A stretch of 15,065 nucleotides of DNA, taken from the NCBI RefSeq assembly GCF_934643405.1, contig NZ_CAKUCL010000172.1, positions 1-15,065 on the forward strand. Reading direction: 5' to 3'. The notes below the pieces were generated by a model. It was not told the DNA's origin. It saw only the letters and a list, made by a program, of their open reading frames with translations, and searched no databases. The position numbers were made by a program, and so were the translations under genes. The stretch comes from an uncultured Actinoplanes sp. GTDB taxonomy: Bacteria > Actinomycetota > Actinomycetes > Mycobacteriales > Micromonosporaceae. Of this stretch, positions 6,842 through 13,223 are shown in pieces. Numbering within the stretch: the stretch's first letter is position 1; each line of letters starts with the position of its first letter.

Positions 6842-7519
6842 ATGCGTGGCGCGCTGGATACGCTGGCCGAAGCCCAGCAGTGGGAGGTTCCGGTGGATCT
6901 GCGACACGACCCGATGCGATGGGGGCAACCGTCACCCCACTCCCCCGAGCCCTGGCGGCAGCCGCCCGCACCGCCCGGCGGCCCGGAGCTGCCCGGGTGG
7001 CTCGAGGAGAGGCTGTTCGACCAGCGGATCGTGATGATCCGCGGCCCGCTCACCGGGGAGAGCGCCACCGGCATCGCGGCCGCGCTGCTCACCCTCGACT
7101 CGGCCGGCCCGTCGCCGGTGCAGCTGCACATCGCCAGCGAGGGCGGCGAACTGACCGCGGCGCTGGCCGTGCTGGACGTGCTCGACTCGATGATCTCGCC
7201 GGTGCACGCGCTGGTCACCTCGCAGGCGGCCGGAGCGGTGATCGGCGTGCTCGCCGCGGCCGAGAAGCGCACGGCCTACCGGCACGCCCGGTTCCGGCTG
7301 ACCGAGCCGCGCGCCACCGGCGTCACCGGGACGGCCGACGAGGTGGCGCGGGCCGCCGGGCAGCATCTGCGGGAGCTGGAGGAGGTCACGTTGCGCCTGG
7401 TCGAGGTCACCGGGCAGTCGCGCAGCCGGATCGAGGACGACCTGCACGCGGGGCGCAGCCTTTCCGCGCAGGAGGCCCTGGAGTACGGCCTGATCCAGGA
7501 GATCGTCGGCAAGGCATGA
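6842..7519 (+). CDS. ClpP-like pseudoprotease (no catalytic triad)
   Basis: A 225-residue protein with the ClpP fold from about residue 50. Recognisable elements include LFDQRIVMIRGPL, a GG in the ASEGGEL position of the usual NSPGGS, QAAGAVIGVLAAAE, HARFRLTEP and SAQEALEYGLIQEIV at the end. Compared with standard ClpP, the nucleophile serine (QAAS) is G131, the catalytic histidine (MHQP) is T154 and the aspartate (RDR) is G204, so peptidase activity is not expected. It also has a Pro/Trp-rich N-terminal extension of about 50 residues without the normal propeptide pattern. The ATG at 6842 has AAGGA seven bases upstream. No clp partner, ATPase or trigger factor gene is adjacent. It might assemble with active ClpP rings, as inactive ClpR subunits do, or have another role. 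Confidence 0.85.
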   Translation: MRGALDTLAEAQQWEVPVDLRHDPMRWGQPSPHSPEPWRQPPAPPGGPELPGWLEERLFDQRIVMIRGPLTGESATGIAAALLTLDSAGPSPVQLHIASEGGELTAALAVLDVLDSMISPVHALVTSQAAGAVIGVLAAAEKRTAYRHARFRLTEPRATGVTGTADEVARAAGQHLRELEEVTLRLVEVTGQSRSRIEDDLHAGRSLSAQEALEYGLIQEIVGKA

Positions 7520-7557
7520 AAAAACGCGGGCCCCTCGGCAGGGACCCGCGTTCTTCG
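7519..7557. terminator. Shared terminator between the ClpP-like and L11-like genes
   Basis: AACGCGGG (7523-7530) pairs with CCCGCGTT (7545-7552), extended by CCCT/AGGG after one mismatch. On the minus strand the stem is followed by six T residues, making a strong intrinsic terminator for the L11 gene. On the plus strand the tail TTCTT is weaker. The two converging genes are separated by only 45 bp. Confidence 0.8.
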
Positions 7558-7564
7558 AAAGCGC

Positions 7565-7987
7565 TTACGCGAGCTTCACGCCCATCGAGCGGGCGGTGCC
7601 GGCGACGACCTTGATCGCGGCGTCGAGGTCGTTGGCGTTGAGGTCGGGCAGCTTGCGCTCGGCGATCTCCTTGACCTGCTGCTGGCTGAGCGTGCCAACG
7701 GTCTGGGTCAGGGGGTTCGACGCGCCGGACTGGATCCCCAGAGCCTTGCGGATCAGGAAGCTGGTCGGCGGCGTCTTGTACGCCAGCGTGTGGCTGCGGT
7801 CCTCGTACACCGAGACGATGACCGGAATGATCTCGCCGCGGTTCTTCGCCGTCGCCTCGTCGTACTCGACCTTGACGGCCCGCATGTTGGCCCCGGTCGG
7901 ACCAAGCATCTTGCCGAGGTCGACCATCGCGGCGTTACCCGCCTCAAGCGCGAGGGTTACCTCATGGGTCTTCTTCTTGGGCGGCAT
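7565..7987 (-). CDS. Divergent ribosomal protein L11 paralogue
   Basis: The 140-residue protein begins MPPKKK like actinobacterial L11. Its C-terminal RNA-binding domain (about 71-140) is clear: KTPPTSFLIRKALGI, KEIAERKLPDLNANDLDAA, then AGTARSMGV. The N-terminal domain is strongly altered. The proline-rich segment PxPPVGPALGQ of standard L11, which contacts thiopeptides and the factor-binding centre, is AMVDLGKMLGP (20-30) here, with about one residue deleted before it, and the usual NIMEFCK is NMRAVKV. Canonical rplK sits with nusG and rplA; this gene is single, with its own promoter and terminator, so it is most likely an extra copy. AAGGAG lies nine bases before the ATG at 7987. It could bind the 23S rRNA L11 site as an alternative stalk-base protein. 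That it makes ribosomes thiopeptide-tolerant or changes RelA signalling is an inference. No rplK symbol is given, to avoid confusion with the main copy. Confidence 0.88.
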   Translation of the reverse strand: MPPKKKTHEVTLALEAGNAAMVDLGKMLGPTGANMRAVKVEYDEATAKNRGEIIPVIVSVYEDRSHTLAYKTPPTSFLIRKALGIQSGASNPLTQTVGTLSQQQVKEIAERKLPDLNANDLDAAIKVVAGTARSMGVKLA

Positions 7988-8065
7988 TGCGTAGGGCTCC
8001 TTAGGGTGAGCTGCACAAGCCAAAATCGCAGCTCGCCAGCATCATCAACACACGACAACCCCGAG

Positions 8066-8095
8066 ACTCTACTACCGGGCCGCGGAGGGAATCAA
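8066..8095 (-). promoter_or_regulatory. Promoter candidate for the L11 paralogue
   Basis: On the minus strand, TTGATT (8095-8090) and TAGAGT (8071-8066) are separated by 18 bases, a fair match to a housekeeping sigma-70 promoter. The RNA would start near 8059, leaving a leader of about 70 bases. A small TACAC-CAA-GTGTA inverted repeat (8124-8136) lies upstream. Confidence 0.45.
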
Positions 8096-8170
8096 AACCA
8101 CCGGGCGCACACGGGTCTCGGGATACACCAAGTGTAGCGCGGGCGCACGTTGGGCCAGGAAGCGGCCCGG

Positions 8171-8965
8171 TCAGTACCGGTCGCAGTAACAGGAGGTCAT
8201 CAGCGACCGCACCACGTACACGTAGTCGGGGCTCGGCAGCTTCTTGCTCGCGGCGCCCTGCTCGACCGAGCCCACCCCGGCGTGGTACGCGGCGATCACC
8301 GCGTTCAGCAGGCACCACGACGACGTCGACTTGCACTTCGACGGGCTCAGACTGTAGTTCTTCCCGAAATAGTTGTCGCCCAGGTTCCTGGTCAGCCACG
8401 CCAGATAGTTCGCGCCGATGATCGCGTTCTGCCGGTAGTTGTGCGGGTCGTAATCCTTCTCGAACCGGGTGTTGACCATGTCGACCGTCCCCGGCATGAC
8501 CTGCATCAACCCGTACCCGCCGTCGCAGTTGACGATGTTCGACTGCCAGCCGCTCTCGTTCCAGGCGATGCTGCGCACCAGATCCGCCGAGACGGTCAGG
8601 TGCGGCGCCGAGACCGGCCAGTAGTGTTTGGCCGCCGCCGCGTTCAGGGCCGCCTTGGCCTTCGCCTTCGAGACGGCCTTGCCCTCGTACGTCGCGCACT
8701 CGGGCGCCTGGAAGTTGTTCGGGTCGGCGGTCGGGGCCGCCCGGCTCGGCTTCCGCTTGGGCGTGGTGCTCTTCGTCGCGGACGGCGACGGCGACGGCGT
8801 CGGCGACTCCGTGATCGGCTCGAAGACCGGCCCGGTGTCGGTGGGCGACGCGGTCACCGGATCCGGTGGGGCCTGTGCCTCGTTGTTCCGGCCGGCGAGG
8901 CCGCACCCCGCCGCGACCACCAGCGACAGCGCTCCCGCGACCCAGGAAACCCGCCTCATGGACAT
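8171..8965 (-). CDS. Lytic transglycosylase-like (SLT domain) lipoprotein
   Basis: A 264-residue secreted protein. The N-terminus has MRR, a hydrophobic stretch and AAGC at residues 18-21, a plausible lipobox although the -3 position is Ala rather than Leu. A Pro/Ser/Thr-rich linker (about 30-80) would span the wall. The C-terminal SLT domain has the catalytic glutamate E137 in IAWNESGW, GLMQVMPGT (152-160) and AAYHAGVGSV (225-234), as in goose-lysozyme-type transglycosylases that cleave the MurNAc-GlcNAc bond of peptidoglycan. Five cysteines beyond the lipobox (C90, C147, C211, C218 and the C259/C261 pair region) suggest disulfides outside the cell. The ATG at 8965 is preferred over 8959 because GGAGG lies six bases upstream. 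It is divergent from typA across 136 bp. Confidence 0.85.
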   Translation of the reverse strand: MSMRRVSWVAGALSLVVAAGCGLAGRNNEAQAPPDPVTASPTDTGPVFEPITESPTPSPSPSATKSTTPKRKPSRAAPTADPNNFQAPECATYEGKAVSKAKAKAALNAAAAKHYWPVSAPHLTVSADLVRSIAWNESGWQSNIVNCDGGYGLMQVMPGTVDMVNTRFEKDYDPHNYRQNAIIGANYLAWLTRNLGDNYFGKNYSLSPSKCKSTSSWCLLNAVIAAYHAGVGSVEQGAASKKLPSPDYVYVVRSLMTSCYCDRY

Positions 8966-9101
8966 CGATCCCCTCCCCGTGTGTCGGGGCACGCTAACAG
9001 GGCGGGAATCGTCGACGCAGCCCCGAGGTTGGACAGACGACGCCTCCGCCGGATCCGCCCCCTCTCCGGCCCTGACAACTGAGACCGGGAACAATAGAGA
9101 T
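8966..9101. promoter_or_regulatory. Divergent promoter region, lipoprotein gene and typA
   Basis: This 136-bp gap must hold both promoters. Towards typA, CTGACA is followed after 17 bases by TAGAGA, close to the ATG at 9102. Taken at face value, that box would start RNA at or inside the first codons, so typA may be leaderless or use another site. Towards the lipoprotein gene a TAGCGT box lies about 25 bases before the start, with no good -35 box. Neither assignment is firm. Confidence 0.35.
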
Positions 9102-10973
9102 ATGCAGACCCGCACCGACCTCCGCAACGTCGCCATCATCGCTCACGTCGACCATGGCAAAACCACCCTGGTCGACGCCATGCTGCGACAGGGCGGACAG
9201 TCCCACGCACGCGGCGAGATGACCGACCGTGTCATGGACTCGATGGACCTGGAGCGGGAAAAGGGCATCACCATTCTCGCCAAGAACACGGCGATCAGCT
9301 ACCAGCCCGTCGACGGCGACCCCGTCATCATCAACATCATCGACACCCCCGGCCACGCCGACTTCGGCGGTGAGGTCGAGCGCGGCCTGACCATGGTCGA
9401 CGGCGTCGTCCTGCTGGTCGACGCGTCCGAGGGCCCCCTCCCGCAGACCCGGTTCGTGCTGCGCAAGGCCCTGCAGGCCCGCCTCCCGATCATCCTGGTG
9501 ATCAACAAGGTGGACCGGCCGGACGCCCGGATCAAGGAGGTCGTCGACGACACGTACGCGCTCTTCTTCGACCTCGACGCGGACGACTCGCAGATCGAGT
9601 TCCCGATCATCTACGCCTGCGCGCGCGACGGCATCGCCTCGCTGACCCAGCCCGACGACGGCACCGTCCCGAAGGACAGCGAGAACCTCGAGCCGCTGTT
9701 CACCACGATCCTCGAGACGATTCCGGCGCCGACCTACCACCAGGACGCGCCGCTGCAGGCCCACGTGGTCAACCTCGACGCGTCGCCGTTCCTCGGCCGG
9801 CTCGCCCTGTGCCGCGTGCACGAGGGCACCATCCGCAAGGGCCAGACCGTCGCCTGGTGCAAGACCGACGGCACGATGTCCAACGTCCGCATCTCCGAGC
9901 TGCTGATGACCGAGGGCCTCGAGCGCAAGTCCGCCGAGAGCGCCGGCCCCGGCGACATCATCGCCGTCGCCGGCATCCCCGAGATCATGATCGGCGAGAC
10001 CCTGGCGGACGCGGAGAACCCGACGCCGCTCCCCCTGATCACCGTCGACGAGCCGGCCATCTCGATGGTCCTGGGCACCAACACGTCGCCGCTGGTCGGC
10101 CGGGTCAAGGGCGGCAAGGTCACCGCCCGCATGGTCAAGGACCGCCTGGACAAGGAGCTCATCGGCAACGTCTCGCTGCGGGTGCTGCCCACCGACCGCC
10201 CCGACGCGTGGGAGGTCCAGGGCCGCGGCGAGCTGGCGCTGGCCATCCTGGTCGAGCAGATGCGCCGCGAGTCCTACGAGCTGACCGTGGGCAAGCCGCA
10301 GGTGGTCACCAAGACCATCGACGGCAAGGTCTACGAGCCGGTCGAGCGCCTCACGATCGACGCCCCCGACGAGTTCATGGGCGCGATCACCCAGCTGCTG
10401 TCCACCCGCAAGGGCCGCATGGAGCAGCTGACCAACCACGGCACCGGCTGGCTGCGCATGGAGTGGCTGGTCCCGGCGCGGGGCCTGATCGGCTTCCGCA
10501 CCGAGTTCCTCACCGAGACCCGCGGCACCGGCATCATGCACCACCTGTTCGAGGACTACGAGCCGTGGTTCGGCGAGCTGCGCACCCGCAACAACGGCTC
10601 CCTGGTGGCCGACCGCGCCGGCGTCGTCACGGCGTTCGCGATGACCAACCTCCAGGAGCGCGGCCAGCTCTTCGTCGAGCCCACCACCGAGGTGTACGAG
10701 GGCATGATCGTCGGCGAGAACTCCCGCGCCGACGACATGGACGTCAACATCACCAAGGAGAAGAAGCTCACGAACATGCGCTCCTCCACAGCCGACGAGA
10801 CCGAGAAGTTGATCCCGCCGCGCAAGCTGTCGCTGGAGCAGGCGCTCGAGTTCTGCCGCGAGGACGAGTGCGTCGAGGTCACCCCGGCCGCGGTCCGCAT
10901 CCGCAAGGTCATCCTCGACCAGCAGACGCGGGGCCGCCAAGCCGCCCGCCGCAAGCACGCCCAGCAGCAGTAA
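9102..10973 (+). CDS. typA: TypA/BipA, ribosome-associated translational GTPase
   Basis: TypA is an EF-G-like GTPase that binds the 70S ribosome and assists subunit assembly and stress or cold adaptation. The 623-residue protein has the full translational GTPase domain: G1 AHVDHGKTT (14-22), switch region with REKGITI, G3 DTPGHADFGGEVERG (from 81) and G4 NKVD (135-138). EF-G-like domains follow, with the family's TEFLTETRGTGIMHHLF stretch and the C-terminal region ending in basic residues. Length and order are standard. The ATG at 9102 (MQTRTDLRNVAIIAHVDHG) fits the family N-terminus; the frame stays open much further upstream, but that extension is low-complexity and antisense to the lipoprotein gene. 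No strong ribosome site precedes the ATG. It is monocistronic with its own terminator. Confidence 0.97.
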   Translation: MQTRTDLRNVAIIAHVDHGKTTLVDAMLRQGGQSHARGEMTDRVMDSMDLEREKGITILAKNTAISYQPVDGDPVIINIIDTPGHADFGGEVERGLTMVDGVVLLVDASEGPLPQTRFVLRKALQARLPIILVINKVDRPDARIKEVVDDTYALFFDLDADDSQIEFPIIYACARDGIASLTQPDDGTVPKDSENLEPLFTTILETIPAPTYHQDAPLQAHVVNLDASPFLGRLALCRVHEGTIRKGQTVAWCKTDGTMSNVRISELLMTEGLERKSAESAGPGDIIAVAGIPEIMIGETLADAENPTPLPLITVDEPAISMVLGTNTSPLVGRVKGGKVTARMVKDRLDKELIGNVSLRVLPTDRPDAWEVQGRGELALAILVEQMRRESYELTVGKPQVVTKTIDGKVYEPVERLTIDAPDEFMGAITQLLSTRKGRMEQLTNHGTGWLRMEWLVPARGLIGFRTEFLTETRGTGIMHHLFEDYEPWFGELRTRNNGSLVADRAGVVTAFAMTNLQERGQLFVEPTTEVYEGMIVGENSRADDMDVNITKEKKLTNMRSSTADETEKLIPPRKLSLEQALEFCREDECVEVTPAAVRIRKVILDQQTRGRQAARRKHAQQQ

Positions 10974-10988
10974 CCGCAGTCCAAAGAT

Positions 10989-11027
10989 CCCCGCCCGGCC
11001 GTCACCCAAGGCCAGGCGGGGTTTTTT
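10989..11027 (+). terminator. Intrinsic terminator of typA
   Basis: CCCCGCC (10989-10995) pairs with GGCGGGG (11015-11021) and, after one mismatch, GGCC with GGCC. A nine-base loop separates the arms and six T residues follow. It begins 16 bases after the typA stop. Confidence 0.92.
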
Positions 11028-11227
11028 GTACGCCGCACCCAGCCCCCGACCGCAGCGCACCCCGCGCCGCCGCCGGATCGGGGCGGAGGCGCCCCCGCGT
11101 CCCGACGACGCGGCAAACGCCGCCCGGCCACCGGCAGGCGCGGCACACCGGCGGCCAACCGCGGCAGCGGAGGAGTGAGGCCACGCCGGGGAAGACGCCG
11201 ACAACTGGCAGCTGGGGCGCGGAACGG

Positions 11228-11334
11228 CGAAGACGGCCTCGTGCGGGAGCGGGACTCGGGGCCGAAAGACGGCCTCGCGGGAGCCGGGACTCGGGGCGGA
11301 GAGGCGGGCTCGTACGGAGTGGGGACTCGGGTCG
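11228..11334. repeat. Degenerate 35-36-bp direct repeat, three copies
   Basis: The core GGGACTCGGG occurs at 11251-11260, 11286-11295 and 11322-11331, spaced 35 and 36 bases. Each core is preceded by a related GGC-rich arm containing GACGGCCTCG in the first two copies and a changed form in the third. The copies have diverged and the period is not a multiple of three throughout. Confidence 0.6.
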
Positions 11335-11501
11335 GGCTTGAGCGGCCGCCTGCAGCCGGGGCACGCCGCGAGGAGCAGCCCTCGCGCGGGGGTCGGCGAC
11401 GGCTTAAATCCGATTTGCGGAACAAGTAGGGCAATAACCGGCAGATTGGGCGGCGATCCATCTAGTGGCTCGGCTCGCGGTGGCTCTGAGCCCGCGGCCC
11501 C

Positions 11502-11700
11502 GGGCGACGAGGGGTGGGAGAGCGTGGCGCGTGGCGCGGTATGGCGATGAGGCGTGGGAAAGCGTGGCGCGGTATGGCGACGAGGCGTGGGAAAGCGTGG
11601 CGCGGTATGGCGACGAGGCGTGGGAAAGCGTGACGCGGTATGGCGACGAGGCGTGGGAGAGCGTGGCGGGGTGTGGCGACGAGGGGAGGGAGAGCGTGGC
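11502..11700. repeat. 33-bp tandem repeat array, about five full units
   Basis: Five consecutive 33-base units begin at 11531, 11564, 11597, 11630 and 11663, with a partial unit on each side. Units two and three are identical over the full 33 bases, unit one differs from them by one base, unit four by two, and unit five has drifted. Because 33 is a multiple of three, every frame repeats an 11-residue word. In the plus frame from GTG 11465 it is VARYGDEAWES; the antisense frames give Pro/Ser/His-rich words. There is no ribosome site, and whether any frame is translated is unknown. It has no spacers, so it is not a CRISPR array. Confidence 0.9.
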
Positions 11701-11814
11701 CGCGGCATTGCGGGGACGGGCCGGGCGGGCTCGTTGTCTCGGCTGCGAAGGGTCGGCTTCGGGAGCCGGACCACTCTCCTCACGCGAGAGGCGCTGCACG
11801 CGCGGGAGTGGGCA

Positions 11815-11847
11815 GCCACCCCGCGGGGTGGCAGCCGCCGCAGGCGG
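11815..11847 (-). terminator. Palindrome pair downstream of terC
   Basis: GCCACCCCG/CGGGGTGGC (11815-11832) is a perfect 18-bp palindrome, followed by a CCGCC-GCA-GGCGG hairpin (11835-11847). They lie 55-87 bases beyond the terC stop, the first strong structures met by that transcript. No T-run is present. A terminator role is likely but not certain. Confidence 0.45.
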
Positions 11848-11901
11848 GGGGCCCGCGCGTGCTTCTGGGGGCCGCGACGAGGCGTACGTTATGGGCGGGA
11901 T

Positions 11902-12903
11902 TTAGGCCTTTGTGTTCACTAACTCGCGCTTGCGATCTCGGGAGGACTTCGCGAGGCTCGCGGCTGTGGCGACACCCAGGGTGCCGATGATCACCAAGAG
12001 GGAGAGCCAAATGGGGATCTCGGGGGCCCAGTGGACGCCCTCGCCGCCGTTGATGAACGGCAGGCTGTTGGTGTGCAGGGCCTCGAGGAAGAGCTTGACG
12101 CCGATGAAGGCGAGAACCGCGGCCAGGCCGATGTTGAGGTAGACCAGGCGCTCGAGCAGGCCGCCCAGCAGGAAGTACAGCTGACGCAGACCCATCAGGG
12201 CGAAGACGTTGGCGGTGAAGACCAGGTACGGCTCTTTGGTGATGCCGAAGATCGCGGGGATCGAGTCGAGCGCGAAGAGCAGGTCGGTGGTGCCGATCGC
12301 GATCATCACGATGAGCATGGGGGTGAACAGGCGCTTGCCGGTCACGGTCACCATCGTCATGCGGCCGCTGTCGAAGGAGGAGCTCACCGGGAAGGCGCGC
12401 TTCGCCCAGCGGATCAGGACGTTCTCCTTGAAGTCGTCCGCGTCGTTCTCGCCCTCCTTGAGCAGCGAGATCGCGGTGTACACGAGGAACGCGCCGAACA
12501 GGTAGAACACCCAGGAGAACTGCGAGATCAGGGCGGCGCCGGCGGCGATGAACGCGCCGCGCATCAGCAGGGCCAGCACGATGCCGATCAGCAGGACCTT
12601 CTGCTGGTAGCGGCGGGGCACGGCGAAGCGGCCCATGATGATCACGAAGACGAAGAGGTTGTCGACGCTCAGTGAGTACTCGGTGAGCCAGCCGGTGTAG
12701 AACTCGCCCGCGTAACGCCCGCCGGCGGTCGCCCAGACGCCCGCCCCGAAGAGCAGGGCCAGTGCGACGTAGAAGGCTACCCAGCCGCCCGATTCCTTCA
12801 TCGAGGGTTCGTGCGGTCGCCGGCCGATGATCAGCAGATCAACGGCGAGGATGGCGACCAGGGCGACCAGGGTGGCGATCCACACCCAGGCAGAGACGTT
12901 CAC
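11902..12903 (-). CDS. TerC-family membrane protein, probable Mn2+ exporter
   Basis: A 333-residue membrane protein of the TerC/Alx family with about eight to nine hydrophobic segments. The signature acidic motifs lie inside membrane segments: D22 in AILAVDLLIIG, D81-N82 in YSLSVDNLFVFVIIMGRF and D213 in LFALDSIPAIFGI. E. coli Alx and related proteins export manganese, and some TerC proteins help load metal into exported enzymes. The upstream manganese riboswitch supports a role in manganese efflux. GTG at 12903 (VNVSAWVWIATL) is chosen because GGAGG lies four bases upstream and overlaps nothing essential; GTG at 12921 is an alternative that would add six residues. The C-terminus is short and basic. 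The gene appears monocistronic. Confidence 0.92.
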   Translation of the reverse strand: MNVSAWVWIATLVALVAILAVDLLIIGRRPHEPSMKESGGWVAFYVALALLFGAGVWATAGGRYAGEFYTGWLTEYSLSVDNLFVFVIIMGRFAVPRRYQQKVLLIGIVLALLMRGAFIAAGAALISQFSWVFYLFGAFLVYTAISLLKEGENDADDFKENVLIRWAKRAFPVSSSFDSGRMTMVTVTGKRLFTPMLIVMIAIGTTDLLFALDSIPAIFGITKEPYLVFTANVFALMGLRQLYFLLGGLLERLVYLNIGLAAVLAFIGVKLFLEALHTNSLPFINGGEGVHWAPEIPIWLSLLVIIGTLGVATAASLAKSSRDRKRELVNTKA

Positions 12904-12973
12904 AGGACCTCCGGCAGACACGGTTCGGCGCTGCGTCCGGTCGGGGTCGAACGGGCACAGCGACGTGCGGCTG

Positions 12974-13086
12974 TCGGAGGTCTCTTCCGCCGCTGCGTGA
13001 TGCTCTCAGCGACCGCGGGCCCCGGGTCCGCCACAGGTGGGCGTTCCGTGCTGACGAGACCCGCGCGAGGGAATACTCCCCTCCTA
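12974..13086 (-). ncRNA. yybP-ykoY manganese riboswitch upstream of terC
   Basis: The minus-strand leader has GGAGGGGAGTA (from 13084), matching the conserved GGGGAGUA at the 5' side of the yybP-ykoY aptamer. It also has AGACCTCC (about 12983-12976), matching the conserved 3' AGACCU. GGAGG (13084-13080) pairs with CCTCC (12980-12976) to close the aptamer, as in the family, and TCGTCAGCACGGA (about 13058-13045) gives the conserved inner-loop CGUCA. This class senses Mn2+ and commonly controls TerC/Alx-type exporters, exactly the gene found about 70 bases downstream. The expression platform is not obvious; the terC ribosome site GGAGG (12912-12908) resembles the P1 strand GGAGG and could compete for CCTCC. 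Identified by motif and context, not by a covariance search. Confidence 0.85.
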
Positions 13087-13094
13087 CCGTTGCC

Positions 13095-13123
13095 ATTGTG
13101 TCTCATCCCGGCCGTGGTCGGCA
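13095..13123 (-). promoter_or_regulatory. Weak promoter candidate for the terC leader RNA
   Basis: On the minus strand, CACAAT (13100-13095) resembles a -10 box and TGCCGA (13123-13118), 17 bases upstream, is a poor -35 box. RNA would start near 13088, right at the 5' edge of the riboswitch, which is the main reason to consider it. Confidence 0.3.
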
Positions 13124-13161
13124 CTTCACCCCGGAGAAAGGTGGTGAAGTTCTCCGGGGTG
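13123..13161 (-). terminator. Hairpin downstream of uvrB
   Basis: CACCCCGGAGAA (13127-13138) pairs perfectly over 12 bp with TTCTCCGGGGTG (13150-13161) around an 11-base loop, about 63 bases past the uvrB stop. There is no T-run, as often in actinomycetes. ACTTCACC (13123-13130) can also pair with GGTGAAGT (13143-13150) in an interleaved arrangement, so a pseudoknot or alternative fold is possible. Confidence 0.6.
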
Positions 13162-13223
13162 GGGATGAATCGGGTCCCAAGGCAGCGTGCGCGTGTCGCT
13201 CTCACCGGCGGCGGGGAGGCCGG

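Larger units (their letters stand above)
11028..11901. other. Gene-poor, repeat-rich region between typA and terC
   Basis: About 870 bp without a convincing gene. Several frames stay open on both strands, but their translations are low-complexity (Arg/Gly/Pro/Ala-rich), lack ribosome sites and match no family I recognise. It contains a degenerate 35-36-bp repeat marked by GGGACTCGGG, a 33-bp tandem array and a palindromic stretch near terC, each listed separately. Between 11396 and 11465 the base composition dips to a more AT-rich patch with no recognisable promoter. Confidence 0.6.

Noticed and set aside
7988..8023. Twelve-codon longer start for the L11 paralogue
   Set aside because: AAGGAG sits nine bases before the ATG at 7987 and the protein then begins MPPKKK like its relatives.
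8628..9101. N-terminal extension of TypA from an upstream start
   Set aside because: The family begins just before AHVDHGKTT, and the extension is antisense to the lipoprotein gene.
11531..11695. CRISPR-like array
   Set aside because: Units abut directly without spacers and no cas genes are nearby.
8994..11819. 941-codon minus-strand frame opposite typA and through the repeat gap
   Set aside because: Antisense to typA; its His/Pro/Arg repeats are simply the 33-bp array read in another frame.
11465..11905. Plus-strand frame encoding the VARYGDEAWES repeats as a gene
   Set aside because: Codon-position bias is slightly coding-like, but there is no ribosome site or conserved flank and other frames are equally open; kept only as a repeat and a finding.
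12900..13205. Minus-strand small protein between terC and uvrB
   Set aside because: It overlaps the riboswitch, its composition is Arg/Pro-rich, and it has no ribosome site.
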